Positions 8,530 to 17,435 of a DNA stretch of 64,000 bases are shown here, in pieces. Source of the DNA: Immundisolibacter sp. (lineage in GTDB: Bacteria > Pseudomonadota > Gammaproteobacteria > Immundisolibacterales > Immundisolibacteraceae). Both the position numbers and the translations under genes were made by a program. Within the stretch, counting starts at the first letter, position 1; every line of letters begins with the position of its first letter. The notes beneath the pieces are model-generated. The model did no database searches. It saw only the letters and a program-made list of their open reading frames with translations, and was not told where the DNA came from. The DNA lies in assembly GCF_014359565.1 (NCBI RefSeq), contig NZ_JACIZD010000006.1, positions 56,484-120,483 of the forward strand, in the 5' to 3' direction.

Positions 8530-9393
8530 TCAGCGGGTGTCGATTTGCGCCCGGCCGTGGCTGAGCACCACCTGCTGGCGTTCTACCGCCAGTGTGCGAA
8601 ACGCCACGGCGCCCGCCTCGTGCCAGATTTCCGTACGCAGCGTCTCGCCCGGGTAGACCGGCGCCGAGAAGCGCGCCTGCAGTTGCGTCAGGCGTGCCGG
8701 GTCGTAGTCGCACAGCGTGCGCAGCAGGGCGTGGCCGGCCACGGCAAAGGTGCACAGGCCGTGCAGGATGGGCCGCTCGAAACCGGCGGCGCGGGCCACG
8801 GCCGGGTCGGCGTGCAGCGGGTTGAAGTCGCCACATTGGCGATACAACAGCGCCTGCTGGGGCAGGGTAGGGAGTTCGCAGACCGCGTCCGGCTCACGTT
8901 CGGGGGTTGGTGCCAGCCGCATGGGCGGCGCATCGGATCCGCCGCAGCCGCCGTCGCCGCGGCAGAAGGTGCTGCTGTCCAGCGTCGCGATCAGGGCATC
9001 ACTCACCGCATCGTGCAGCGTGCGCTGGCTGTAGACGATGGCGCCCTTGCCCGGCCCCTTGTCGTTGATGCCGACCACGCGCGTGCGGCCGATCACCTCG
9101 CCGCTGGCCGGCAGCGGCCGGTGCAGGCGCAGGCCCTGCTCGGCGTGCACCAGGCGCACCCAGTCGACGCCGGTGGCCGGGTCCTTCATCCAGAAGCCGG
9201 GGTAGCCCAGCACCACCGCCTGCATGGGCAGCGCCTGCGGGTTGTGTTCGTACACGAAGGGCAGTTGCCGGGTATCGACCGGGTCGGCGCCCAAGCCGAC
9301 CGCCAGCGCATACCGCTGGCTGTCGCGCACGCTGTAGGTCTGGCGTACCTCCGGCACCGGCCAGTCCAGCAGGCGCCGGTAGTCGATGGCCAT
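8530..9393 (-). CDS. MaoC-family (R)-specific enoyl-CoA hydratase 2
   Basis: This 287-residue protein has a double hot-dog fold architecture. It carries the hydratase-2 motif GDFNPLHADPAVARAAGFE and then PILHG (about residues 195-220), where Asp and His are the catalytic residues. It matches the C-terminal domains of eukaryotic multifunctional enzyme 2 and bacterial bile-acid or sterol side-chain hydratases. The likely reaction is hydration of trans-2-enoyl-CoA to (R)-3-hydroxyacyl-CoA. Its start overlaps by one base the stop of the SDR gene, so the pair is coupled. The product stereochemistry could feed PHA synthesis, but that is inference. Confidence 0.82.
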   Translation of the reverse strand: MAIDYRRLLDWPVPEVRQTYSVRDSQRYALAVGLGADPVDTRQLPFVYEHNPQALPMQAVVLGYPGFWMKDPATGVDWVRLVHAEQGLRLHRPLPASGEVIGRTRVVGINDKGPGKGAIVYSQRTLHDAVSDALIATLDSSTFCRGDGGCGGSDAPPMRLAPTPEREPDAVCELPTLPQQALLYRQCGDFNPLHADPAVARAAGFERPILHGLCTFAVAGHALLRTLCDYDPARLTQLQARFSAPVYPGETLRTEIWHEAGAVAFRTLAVERQQVVLSHGRAQIDTR

Positions 9394-10307
9394 CAGATGG
9401 GGTCCCAGGCGAACACGTCGGCCGACACGGCCAACGGGTAGAACTGTTCCCGGAAGGCGCCAGGCAGGCGTTCGGCCAGTTGCTCCGGCGTCCAGCCGCC
9501 GTCGCGGTGGATGGAGCGCAGCGGGCGCGACTGCGACATCAGGAATACCTCGTTCGCCCGCACGGCGAAGATCTGGCCGTTCACCTCGGCGGCGGCATCC
9601 GACAGCAGGAACACGGCGACCGGGGCGATCTTGTCCGGCGTCATGCGCTTCAGGCGCTCGACGCGCGCCTGTTGCTCGGGTGTGTCGGTGGGGATGGCGC
9701 CGATCATGCGGCTCCAGGCGAACGGCGAGATGCAGTTGCTGCGCACGCCAAAGCGCTGCATGTCGAGCGCGATGGATTTGGACAGTCCGACGATGCCCAG
9801 CTTGGCCGCCGCGTAGTTGGCCTGGCCAACGTTGCCGATCAGGCCCGAGGTGGAGGTCATGTGCACGAAGGCGCCGGCGCCTTGTTCGCGATACAGCGGC
9901 GCCACGGCGCGGCTCAGGTAAAACGAGCCGAACAGGTGCACCCGGATCACCGCCTCGAAATCGTCCGGCGACATCTTGTGGAAGATGCCGTCGCGCAGGA
10001 TGCCGGCGTTGTTGACCACGCCATCCACGCGGCCGAAGGCGTCCAGCGCCGTCTGCACGATGGCCTGCGCGCCGTCCCAGCTGGCCACGCTGTCGGTGCT
10101 GACCACGGCCTGGCCACCGGCGGCGCGGATCTCGTCCACCAGGCGCTGGGCCGGGCCGGCATCGCTGCCTTCGCCATCCACCGAGCCGCCGATGTCGTTG
10201 ATCACCACCCGCGCGCCCTGCGCCGCGGCCAGCCGCGCGATGCCGCTGCCGATGGCGCCGCCGCCGCCGGTGACGATGATGACCTTGTCCTTGAGCGTGT
10301 CGGGCAT
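9393..10307 (-). CDS. SDR related to MFE-2 (R)-3-hydroxyacyl-CoA dehydrogenase
   Basis: This 304-residue short-chain dehydrogenase carries TGGGGAIG (NAD-binding), NNAGILRDG and the active site YAAAK. The insert INDIGGSVDGEGSD is typical of the dehydrogenase domain of multifunctional enzyme 2 (17-beta-HSD type 4 family). With the downstream MaoC hydratase it reconstitutes a split MFE-2 in which hydration and oxidation both go through (R)-3-hydroxyacyl-CoA. I start at 10307 (MPDTLKDK), with AGGAA upstream. The longer reading to 10391 runs into a repeat and adds no conserved residues. The substrate may be a side-chain or branched acyl-CoA. Confidence 0.8.
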   Translation of the reverse strand: MPDTLKDKVIIVTGGGGAIGSGIARLAAAQGARVVINDIGGSVDGEGSDAGPAQRLVDEIRAAGGQAVVSTDSVASWDGAQAIVQTALDAFGRVDGVVNNAGILRDGIFHKMSPDDFEAVIRVHLFGSFYLSRAVAPLYREQGAGAFVHMTSTSGLIGNVGQANYAAAKLGIVGLSKSIALDMQRFGVRSNCISPFAWSRMIGAIPTDTPEQQARVERLKRMTPDKIAPVAVFLLSDAAAEVNGQIFAVRANEVFLMSQSRPLRSIHRDGGWTPEQLAERLPGAFREQFYPLAVSADVFAWDPI

Positions 10308-10343
10308 AGCGAGTTCCTGTGGTTGCGAGCCGCCGCGGCGATT

Positions 10344-10456
10344 CTGGGGAGGCGCTGAATGAATCCGTCCCGGATTGTCGGCGCCCGCCACCGGAAAAAA
10401 TCTTGTAGAGCGCTGCTTCGCTGCGCGCTGATCGCCCGACGGAGCCGGGCTCCTAT
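10344..10456 (+). repeat. Composite palindrome: B module followed by degenerate REP module
   Basis: Positions 10344-10390 hold a palindrome (GGCGCTGAATGAATCC followed by GGATTGTCGGCGCC) that recurs at 45178 and, inverted, at 61286. After 13 bases a REP-like unit (TGTAGAGCGCTGC to GCCGGGCTCCTAT, 10404-10456) follows. The unit has an outer stem and two inner arms but is degenerate at its 5' arm compared with the copies at 58462, 61217 and 63333. Confidence 0.7.
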
Positions 10457-10474
10457 GGTTTTCCGAACGTTTTC

Positions 10475-11329
10475 TTAGCCCTTCAGGCTACCGATCAGGC
10501 CGCGCACCGCCGCCGGCAGGTCGGCCGGCAGCACCACCAGCTTGCTGTTCTGGCTCTGCGCGATGCCGCGCATGGCCTCGATGTACTTCTCGCCGAGCAG
10601 GTAGACCACCGGCAGCTCGCCGGTCTGGGTGGCTTCGGCCACCTTGCGGATGGCGGTCTGGCTGGCCTCGGCCAGCACCACCTGCGCTGCGGCGTCGCGC
10701 CGCGAGGCTTCCAGCCGGCCGTCGGCCTGCAGGATGGCGGCGCTCTTGTCGCCTTCGGCGCGGGTCACGGTGGCGCGCCGGGCGCGCTCGGCGGCGGCCT
10801 GTTCCTCCATGGCGTGCTGCATGGTCGGCGAGGGCTTGATGTCCTGGATCTCGACCGTTTTCAGGGTGATACCCCAGTCGGCGATGTCGTCCGAAATGCC
10901 GGCCTTGAGCTTGGCCTTGATCATCTCGCGCGACGACAGGGCGTCGTCCAGGTCCATCTCGCCGACGATCGAGCGTAATGAGGTCTGCACCAGGCTCTGA
11001 ATGGCGAACACGTAGTTCTCGACGCCGTAGACCGCTTTCTCGGGCGCTACGATGTTGATGTAGGCCAGCGCGTTGGCAATGATCACCGCGTTGTCGCGGG
11101 TGATGACTTCCTGCGATGGGATGTCCAGCACGATGTCCTTGGTGGTCACCTTGTAGGCCACCGTGTCGACGTACGGGATGATCAGGTTCAGGCCCGGGCC
11201 GAGCGTGGCGTGGTATTTGCCCAGGCGCTGCACCACGTGCTTGCTGCCCTGCGGCACGATGCGCACGCCAAGGCCGATGGTGACCACCACCAGCGCAAAC
11301 AGGATAAAGGCCAAGGTAATGCCAGGCAT
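10475..11329 (-). CDS. SPFH/stomatin-family membrane protein (QmcA/slipin)
   Basis: The 284-residue protein has one N-terminal membrane helix (ITLAFILFALVVVTIGLGV), then an SPFH domain (residues 25-180). A helical Ala/Glu-rich C-terminal region carries the signature RAEGDKSAAILQADGRLEASRRDA. Such proteins assemble large membrane rings and modulate membrane proteases. The paired upstream NfeD gene, 41 bases away on the same strand, matches the conserved stomatin-NfeD operon. Length and start are normal. Confidence 0.88.
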   Translation of the reverse strand: MPGITLAFILFALVVVTIGLGVRIVPQGSKHVVQRLGKYHATLGPGLNLIIPYVDTVAYKVTTKDIVLDIPSQEVITRDNAVIIANALAYINIVAPEKAVYGVENYVFAIQSLVQTSLRSIVGEMDLDDALSSREMIKAKLKAGISDDIADWGITLKTVEIQDIKPSPTMQHAMEEQAAAERARRATVTRAEGDKSAAILQADGRLEASRRDAAAQVVLAEASQTAIRKVAEATQTGELPVVYLLGEKYIEAMRGIAQSQNSKLVVLPADLPAAVRGLIGSLKG

Positions 11330-11370
11330 CGCAGTGCTCCGCAGTTGAAAAATTGAAAGGGACGGCCGGC

Positions 11371-11814
11371 TCAGTCGCGCTTCTCGACGATCAGCGTGTT
11401 GCCGGAAAAATCCTTCACGTACACCCGGTCGCCGGTGGCGACCGGGCCGTCACAGATGAATTCCCACTCGTCGTCGCCCAGCAGTGGGGTGGTGAAGCGC
11501 ACCATGCCGCGCTTGTCGCCATGCGGCGGGCGCAGCACGCGGCCGGATTCGCCGATGACCGCAGCCCGCGCGTTGCCGGCCTGGGTGCGGTCCTTCATCA
11601 GCGGGCGCAGATAGCGGAACCACAGCAGGGTCATCAGGCCGGATGAAACGCTCCAGCCCAGCAACTGCAGGGCCGGATCGATGTTCGGGTCAAGCCATAC
11701 CACGGCGCCCACCAGCAGCGCACCCAAACCGAACCAGAACACGAAAAAGCCGGCCAGGAACAGCTCGGCCATCAGCAAGATCATCCCCAGCGCGAGCCAG
11801 TGCCAGTAGAGCAT
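11371..11814 (-). CDS. NfeD family membrane protein
   Basis: The 147-residue protein has three or four membrane helices (LALGMILLMAELFLAGFFVF, LGALLVGAVVWL, LLGWSVSSGLMTLLWFRYL). A C-terminal soluble beta-barrel (OB-like) domain of about 60 residues follows, containing VIGESGRVLRPPHGD and FICDGPVATGDRVYV. This is the short NfeD1b type that works with stomatin-like proteins. I use the ATG at 11814, which begins the first hydrophobic segment, with GGGAGGGAA upstream; the longer reading to 12174 is not supported. It probably forms an operon with the SPFH gene. Confidence 0.85.
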   Translation of the reverse strand: MLYWHWLALGMILLMAELFLAGFFVFWFGLGALLVGAVVWLDPNIDPALQLLGWSVSSGLMTLLWFRYLRPLMKDRTQAGNARAAVIGESGRVLRPPHGDKRGMVRFTTPLLGDDEWEFICDGPVATGDRVYVKDFSGNTLIVEKRD

Positions 11815-12139
11815 CGTTCCCTCCCGCGTTGTGCCGGCCGGCATCATACCGTGCGCCCAACGGCCGGGCGGGCCGCTTCGATGACGCGCGCCATGGCACC
11901 CCGAATTGCCCAGGCCCAAGGTGCGCGCCCACCTGCGCGTCATCGTCGAGCGCTTCCTGTGCGATTCGGCGTGAAACGGAATCGGGCCGCCGCCGGGGAA
12001 GGGCCTGGCGGCAAAAGTAGGTGCCCTTGACCCACTCGCTGCGGATTCCGGGGTCCGTTCCGGCATCGATTCGGGCCTCATGCCGTAAGATTCCACGCCC
12101 TTCGCAGGAAGGCGAGTTTGCCTTCTGGAGCCTGTATTC
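11815..12139. promoter_or_regulatory. Intergenic control region nfeD / nadA
   Basis: This 325-base gap separates divergent genes and encodes nothing I can support. A possible -35 (TTGACC at about 12028) points toward nadA. A small hairpin (GAAGGC/GCCTTC, 12108-12125) lies in the presumed nadA leader. No riboswitch is recognised. Confidence 0.4.
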
Positions 12140-13207
12140 ATGTCCATCGATACCCTGTACGCCACCCCGGTCACTGACTATCCGCGCACCGCGGACGTGG
12201 AGCGTCCGGAGCCGGCCGGCGCCGAGCGCGCGGCGCTGGAGGCGCGCATCCGCGAGCTGCTGAAGGCGCAGGACGCCGTGCTGGTGGCGCATTACTACGT
12301 GGACGACGCGCTGCAGGCGCTGGCCGAATCCAGCGGCGGCTACGTGTCCGACTCGCTCGACATGGCGCGCTTCGGCCACGAGCATCCGGCCTCGACGTTG
12401 ATCGTGGCTGGCGTGCGCTTCATGGGCGAGACGGCCAAGATCCTGAACCCCGAAAAGCGTGTGCTGATGCCGGAATTGGAGGCCACCTGCTCGCTGGACC
12501 TGGGCTGCCCCATCGACCGCTTTGCGGCTTTCTGCGACCAGCACCCGGACCGCACGGTGGTGGTGTACGCCAACACCTCGGCGGCGGTGAAGGCGCGCGC
12601 CGACTGGATGGTGACCTCGTCCTGCGCGGTGGACATCGTGGCCCACCTGCGCGATCAGGGGCAGAAAATCCTGTGGGCGCCGGACAAGCATCTGGGTGCC
12701 TACATCAAGGAGCAGACCGGCGCCGACATGCTGCTGTGGGACGGCGCCTGCATCGTGCACGAGGAGTTCAAGGGCGCCGAGCTGGAGGCGCTGCGCCGGC
12801 AGCACCCCAAGGCCAGGGTGCTGGTGCACCCGGAATCGCCGGCCAGTGTCATCGCGCAGGCCGACGTGGTCGGCTCCACCAGCCGCATGGTGCAGGCGGT
12901 GCGCGACGTGGACGCCGACGAGTTCATCGTCGCCACGGACCGCGGCATCTTCCACAAGATGCGCCAGCTGGCGCCGGGCAAGCGGCTGATCGAGGCGCCC
13001 ACCGCCGGCAAGAGCGCCACCTGCCGCAGCTGCGCGCACTGCCCGTGGATGGCCATGAACAGCCTGAGCGCGCTGCTGCATGCGCTGGAAACCGGCGCCG
13101 GCGAGATTCACGTCGACCCGGTCATCGGCGCCCGCGCCCGGCTGCCGATCGAGCGGATGCTGGACTTCACCCGTCGCCAGAAGCTCCAGACCGCCGGCGA
13201 CGCTTGA
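12140..13207 (+). CDS. nadA: Quinolinate synthase NadA
   Basis: The 355-residue [4Fe-4S] enzyme condenses iminoaspartate with dihydroxyacetone phosphate to quinolinate in NAD synthesis. The three cluster cysteines sit in [19 protein letters not shown] and the C-terminal [26 protein letters not shown] near the N-terminus is the substrate-binding motif. Length and order match the family. nadB and nadC are not in the window. The gene is monocistronic as far as can be seen, with ubiE following after 141 bases. Confidence 0.95.
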   Translation: MSIDTLYATPVTDYPRTADVERPEPAGAERAALEARIRELLKAQDAVLVAHYYVDDALQALAESSGGYVSDSLDMARFGHEHPASTLIVAGVRFMGETAKILNPEKRVLMPELEATCSLDLGCPIDRFAAFCDQHPDRTVVVYANTSAAVKARADWMVTSSCAVDIVAHLRDQGQKILWAPDKHLGAYIKEQTGADMLLWDGACIVHEEFKGAELEALRRQHPKARVLVHPESPASVIAQADVVGSTSRMVQAVRDVDADEFIVATDRGIFHKMRQLAPGKRLIEAPTAGKSATCRSCAHCPWMAMNSLSALLHALETGAGEIHVDPVIGARARLPIERMLDFTRRQKLQTAGDA

Positions 13208-13348
13208 GGGCCCGATCCCGGCCAGGTCTTGCGGCGACGATCGTGTCGTGAGCGGGGCGCGGCGGCCGGTCGAGTAAACTTGCGCCCGCTGCGCCATCGC
13301 GCGCGCCGGCCGCCGGTCACGGTCGATTCACCCGCCATCGGTACCGCC

Positions 13349-14095
13349 ATGGAACACGACACCACGGATTTCGGCTTCAGCGAGGTGCCGGTCGCCGACA
13401 AGGCGCGGCGGGTCCGGCAGGTGTTCGACTCGGTGGCGCCGCGCTACGACCTGATGAACGACCTGATGTCGCTGGGCCTGCACCGGCTGTGGAAGCGCTT
13501 TGCGGTGGAACTGGCCGCCGTGCGGCGCGGCGAGCGGGTGCTCGATCTGGCCGGCGGCACCGGTGATCTGACGCGCCTGCTGGCGCCCCAGGTGGGGTCG
13601 ACCGGCCGCGTGCTGCTGGCGGACATCAACGGCGCCATGCTGGCGCGCGGCCGCGACCGGCTGCTGGATGCCGGCATCGCCGGCAACGTGGGCTACCTGC
13701 AACTGGACGCCGAGCGGCTGCCGCTGGCCGACGCCAGCCTCGATTGCGTGATCATCGGTTTCGGCCTGCGCAACGTCACCGACAAGCAGGCCGCGCTGAC
13801 CGAGATGCACCGCGTGCTGAGGCCCGGCGGGCGGGCGCTGGTGCTGGAGTTCTCGCAGCCGGTGCTGGCGCCGCTAAAGCCCCTGTACGACGCCTACAGC
13901 TTTCAGGTGCTGCCGCGCATCGGCCGGCTGGTGGCGGGGGATGCCGACAGTTACCGGTACCTGGCCGAATCGATCCGCCGCCACCCGGACCAGGACACGC
14001 TGCTGGGCATGCTGCACGCGGCCGGCTTCAGCCGCTGCCAGTATTTCAACCTCACGGGCGGCATCGTGGCCGTGCATCGCGGGTACCGGCTGTGA
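13349..14095 (+). CDS. ubiE: Ubiquinone/menaquinone C-methyltransferase UbiE
   Basis: The 248-residue SAM-dependent methyltransferase performs the C-methylation step of ubiquinone synthesis. Motif I is [12 protein letters not shown]. The family signatures [18 protein letters not shown] and [13 protein letters not shown] are both present. I start at the ATG at 13349 ([10 protein letters not shown]), which matches the family N-terminus; the longer reading is unsupported. Its stop overlaps the GTG of ubiJ as GTGA, so ubiE-ubiJ-ubiB form one coupled operon, the classic gammaproteobacterial arrangement. Confidence 0.95.
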   Translation: MEHDTTDFGFSEVPVADKARRVRQVFDSVAPRYDLMNDLMSLGLHRLWKRFAVELAAVRRGERVLDLAGGTGDLTRLLAPQVGSTGRVLLADINGAMLARGRDRLLDAGIAGNVGYLQLDAERLPLADASLDCVIIGFGLRNVTDKQAALTEMHRVLRPGGRALVLEFSQPVLAPLKPLYDAYSFQVLPRIGRLVAGDADSYRYLAESIRRHPDQDTLLGMLHAAGFSRCQYFNLTGGIVAVHRGYRL

Positions 14096-14703
14096 CGGAA
14101 TCGCAGGCGAGCGCGGATACGGGCGTACCGCTGGCGGCGCTGGAAATCGCCCTGAACCGGCTGCTGGCGCTGGACCCACTGACGCTGGAACGGCTGGCGG
14201 CGCTGGAGGGGCGCGTGATCCGGCTCGAAGTGCCGGCGCTGGGCTTGCAGCTCACCTTCGCGCCGCATGCAAACGGCTTGCAGTGGCTGTCCGGCGCGCC
14301 GGAACCGATCGACGCCCACATCAGCGGCAGCCTGGCCGATCTGCTGCGCGCCCAGGCCGGCGGCGAGCTGGCGGGTCTGCAGATCGAAGGCGACAAGCAT
14401 CTGGCCAGCGCCTTCGCCAGTGCGCTGCGCGAGGCGCGCATCGACTGGCCGGAGCTGCTCGCGCCCTGGCTGGGCGACGTGGCGACGCAGCGCGGCGTGC
14501 AGGCGCTCGAATCGCTGGCCGGCGCGCTGCGCGAGGGCGCCGATTCGCTGCTGCGCAGCGGTGCGGAGTTTTTGCAGTACGAGCGCCCGGTGCTGGTCAG
14601 CGCTGCCGAGTGGGGCAGCTTCAAGACCGAAGTGCGTGAGCTTCACGAGGCGGTCAGCGCGCTCGAACGACGCATCGCCAAGCTGGCCCTGCGTCAGCAA
14701 TGA
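14092..14703 (+). CDS. ubiJ: Ubiquinone biosynthesis accessory factor UbiJ
   Basis: The 203-residue protein has an N-terminal SCP2-like lipid-binding domain (about residues 15-115, with [13 protein letters not shown] and [20 protein letters not shown]). A C-terminal helical region ends [19 protein letters not shown]. UbiJ organises the Ubi complex and binds the isoprenoid tail. It starts with GTG, overlapping ubiE by four bases, and ends overlapping ubiB by four bases. Sequence conservation in UbiJ is weak, so the position strengthens the call. Confidence 0.88.
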   Translation: MTESQASADTGVPLAALEIALNRLLALDPLTLERLAALEGRVIRLEVPALGLQLTFAPHANGLQWLSGAPEPIDAHISGSLADLLRAQAGGELAGLQIEGDKHLASAFASALREARIDWPELLAPWLGDVATQRGVQALESLAGALREGADSLLRSGAEFLQYERPVLVSAAEWGSFKTEVRELHEAVSALERRIAKLALRQQ

Positions 14704-16310
14704 CCAGCCTGCCGGGCCTGCTGCGCCTGTGGTGGGTGCTGTTCGTGTTGGCGCGCGCCGGCGGCGACGAGATCATCCTCGGTCACCCGCGCCTGCCGGG
14801 CGGGCGCCTGCTGCTGCGCCTGCTGCCCTGGCGCTGGGGTGAACGCCCGCCGCGCGGCGTGCGCCTGCGCGAGGCGCTGGAAAAGCTCGGGCCGATCTTC
14901 GTCAAGTTCGGGCAGATCCTGTCCACCCGGCGCGACCTGCTGCCGCCGGACATCGCCGACGAGCTGGTGCGCCTGCAGGATCAGGTGCCGCCGTTTCCGG
15001 GTGAGCAGGCGCGCCGCCTGATCGAGGCTGCCTACGGCCAGCCGCTGAGCGTGGTGCTGGCCGAATTCGACGACGTGCCGCTGGCCTCGGCCTCGATCGC
15101 CCAGGTGCATGCCGGGCGCCTGCCGGACGGGCGCGAGATCGTCATCAAGGTGGTGCGGCCCGGCATCACCCCGCGCATCCGGCGCGACATCCGCTTGCTG
15201 TACATGCTGGCTCGGTTCGCGCACCGCATGGTGCGCGAGACCCGCCGCCTGCGGCCGGTGGAAGTGGTGCGTGAGTTCGAGCTGACGTTGCTCGACGAAC
15301 TCGATCTGATGCGCGAGGCCGGCAACGCCAGCCAGCTGCGCCGCCACTGGCTGCACTCGCCGGACCTGTACATCCCGGAGGTGTACTGGGACTACGTGCG
15401 CCCGAACGTGATGATGATGGAGCGCATCCGTGGCATCGGCATCGACAACATCGTCGCCATGCACGCCGCCGGGGTCGATTTCCAGCGCCTGGCCGAGCGC
15501 GGCGTGGAGATTTTCTTCCGGCAGGTGTTCGAGCACAATTTCTTTCATGCCGACATGCACGCCGGCAACATCTTCGTCGGCCCGAACGAGCAATACATCG
15601 CGGTCGATTTCGGCATCGTCGGCAGCCTGCGCCCGGAAGACCAACGCTACCTGGCCGAGAACTTCGTGGCCTTTTTCAACCGCGACTACGCCACCGTGGC
15701 CAAGGCCCACCTGCGCGCCGGCTGGGTGCCGGCCGACCTGCGGGTCGACCAGTTCGAGGGCGCCATTCGCGCCGTGTGCGAGCCGATCTTCGACAAGCCC
15801 CTGAAGGACATCTCGTTTGGCGTGCTGCTGCTGCGGTTGTTCCAGGTGGCACGGCGTTTCGACATGCAGGTGCAGCCGCAGCTGGTGCTATTGCAGAAAA
15901 CCTTGCTCAATATCGAGGGCTTGGGCCGGCGGCTTTATCCGGAGCTTGATCTTTGGCGCACCGCCAAGCCATTTCTGGAACGCTGGATGGCCGAGCGCAT
16001 CGGCTGGCGAGCGCTGCGCAATACCCTGCGCGAGGAGGCGCCGCTGTGGGCGGAAACCCTGCCGCGGCTGCCGAATCTGGTCTACGGCGCGCTGGAGCAG
16101 GCGCAGCGGCCCAAGCTCGCGCCGCCTGCGCCGCGAAGGCGCTGGCCGGGACGGCTCGAACTGGTACTGGGCGGGGCGGGACTCACGGCCGCGGCGGCCT
16201 GGGTCGGGCAGCTTGCCGGCTTCGCCCAGCCGGTGTGGTGGGGAATACCGGCGTTGGCGTGGCCGCTGGGCCTGCTGACGATCATCTTGCTGTGGCCGCG
16301 GCGGGGGTAG
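14700..16310 (+). CDS. ubiB: UbiB atypical kinase/ATPase of ubiquinone synthesis
   Basis: The 536-residue protein carries the ADCK/UbiB hallmarks: KFGQILSTRRDLLPPDI (KxGQ motif), SASIAQVHAG (Ala-rich loop), HADMHAGNIFV (catalytic loop) and DFGIVG (metal-binding). Two hydrophobic segments at the C-terminus (LVLGGAGLTAAAAWV and PALAWPLGLLTIILLW) anchor it in the inner membrane. It acts as an ATPase that supports the Ubi complex. It is the last gene of ubiE-ubiJ-ubiB. Confidence 0.95.
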   Translation: MTSLPGLLRLWWVLFVLARAGGDEIILGHPRLPGGRLLLRLLPWRWGERPPRGVRLREALEKLGPIFVKFGQILSTRRDLLPPDIADELVRLQDQVPPFPGEQARRLIEAAYGQPLSVVLAEFDDVPLASASIAQVHAGRLPDGREIVIKVVRPGITPRIRRDIRLLYMLARFAHRMVRETRRLRPVEVVREFELTLLDELDLMREAGNASQLRRHWLHSPDLYIPEVYWDYVRPNVMMMERIRGIGIDNIVAMHAAGVDFQRLAERGVEIFFRQVFEHNFFHADMHAGNIFVGPNEQYIAVDFGIVGSLRPEDQRYLAENFVAFFNRDYATVAKAHLRAGWVPADLRVDQFEGAIRAVCEPIFDKPLKDISFGVLLLRLFQVARRFDMQVQPQLVLLQKTLLNIEGLGRRLYPELDLWRTAKPFLERWMAERIGWRALRNTLREEAPLWAETLPRLPNLVYGALEQAQRPKLAPPAPRRRWPGRLELVLGGAGLTAAAAWVGQLAGFAQPVWWGIPALAWPLGLLTIILLWPRRG

Positions 16311-16346
16311 TCGTTCGCTGACAGGGCGCTGCGGTGCCGGACCGGC

Positions 16347-16515
16347 GATTCGCGGCGGGGGCGCCGCCCCCACAAGGCATTGCCGCAGCTGTGGGAGGCC
16401 CGCCCCCGGGCCGAATGGTTGGACTGAAGATTCGCGGCGGGGGCGCCGCTCCCACAGGGGCGCCGCCCCCACAAGGCATTGCCGCAGCTGTGGGAGGCCC
16501 GCCCCCGGGCCGAAC
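16347..16515. repeat. Tandem GC-rich repeat, two units
   Basis: Two units (16347-16415 and 16429-16515) share GATTCGCGGCGGGGGCGCCG, then a central CAAGGCATTGCCGCAG and an end GAGGCCCGCCCCCGGGCCGA. The second unit contains an internal 18-base duplication. Each unit contains oppositely oriented GTGGGAG-type REP arms. A decayed relative lies near 21985-22020. The array fills the gap between ubiB and the convergent diiron gene. Confidence 0.75.
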
Positions 16516-16520
16516 GCGCC

Positions 16521-17360
16521 CTACGCCACCGCGGCGTAGATGTCGCTCGGTGCCAGCGTGTCCTCGAAGATGGCGCGGCGGATGTCTTCCAATTCATCTT
16601 CACCAAGCGGGTACAGGAACTGCTCGTTGCGTTCGCGCACGTCCAGGTAGCGCATCTCGCGGGCGAGGTTCAGCGTCTCGTCCCAGGGCAGCGCGTTGGC
16701 CGGGTCGAAGCTGGCCGCCAGTTCCTTGATTTCTTCCGGGCCGTGGAAGATTTCGTCCTCGACCACGGTCTTTTCCAGCTTGGCCGCCAGGCGCAGGAAC
16801 TCGTCGTTGCCCGGCAGGTTGCTCATGCACCAGTGCCAGCCGACCGAGCCGCCTTCGCCCTGTGTCATCAGCAGGCGCGAGGTCCATTTCGGCAGCGTGT
16901 TGTAGATCTTCATCCACAGCGAGATGAAGCGGTGATGCTCCGGCCACTCGCGCGCCACGATGTCGCCGGATTCGCCGTGAAAGCCGGCGCCCTTGGCCGT
17001 GAACTCGACGTTCAGGTAATGGAAGGAATCGCTTTCAGGCGGCTCCTTGCCCTTGCCCAGCGTCAGGTCAAGCAGGTTCATGTAGGCCCGGTAGTGGTCC
17101 AGTTCCTCTTTCATGATCACGGCGAAGCGGTCGGCTTCGCGCACCCCGATGCCGGTACCCAGCGCCAGCCGCGCCCGGTCGGCGTACATGTTGGTGGCGC
17201 CGTACTCGCGGGCGGCCTGGATGACGACCCAGTTGATGTCGCGCTCGCGCGTGCGTTTGGCCATGTAGGCATCGACCACCCGCTGCTGGGCGGAGGCGCC
17301 CTGCGACATGATGTGCAGGGTCTGGCGGGCGATCTGCTCGGCGGTGGGTTGGTTGGTCAT
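16521..17360 (-). CDS. Ferritin-like diiron-carboxylate protein, function unknown
   Basis: The 279-residue helical protein has the ligand pattern of a diiron ferritin-like fold. A Glu lies in AAREYG, an ExxH in EELDHYRAYM, a Glu in TQGEGGSVG, and a second ExxH in EDEIFHGPEE. The pattern is reminiscent of phenylacetyl-CoA epoxidase subunits (PaaA/PaaC), but I cannot assign a family. The ATG at 17360 has GAGGAG eight bases upstream, better than the ATG at 17393. It lies 75 bases downstream of the hydratase-aldolase gene on the same strand, so a joint operon and an oxygenase or hydroxylase role in aromatic degradation are plausible. The substrate is unknown. Confidence 0.6.
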   Translation of the reverse strand: MTNQPTAEQIARQTLHIMSQGASAQQRVVDAYMAKRTRERDINWVVIQAAREYGATNMYADRARLALGTGIGVREADRFAVIMKEELDHYRAYMNLLDLTLGKGKEPPESDSFHYLNVEFTAKGAGFHGESGDIVAREWPEHHRFISLWMKIYNTLPKWTSRLLMTQGEGGSVGWHWCMSNLPGNDEFLRLAAKLEKTVVEDEIFHGPEEIKELAASFDPANALPWDETLNLAREMRYLDVRERNEQFLYPLGEDELEDIRRAIFEDTLAPSDIYAAVA

Positions 17361-17435
17361 GGGTTTCTCCTCGGGTGTTTTATCGTCAAGCAAGCCCGCC
17401 GCCGCAGTCGCGCAACGGCGGGCGTGGGTCGGCGC

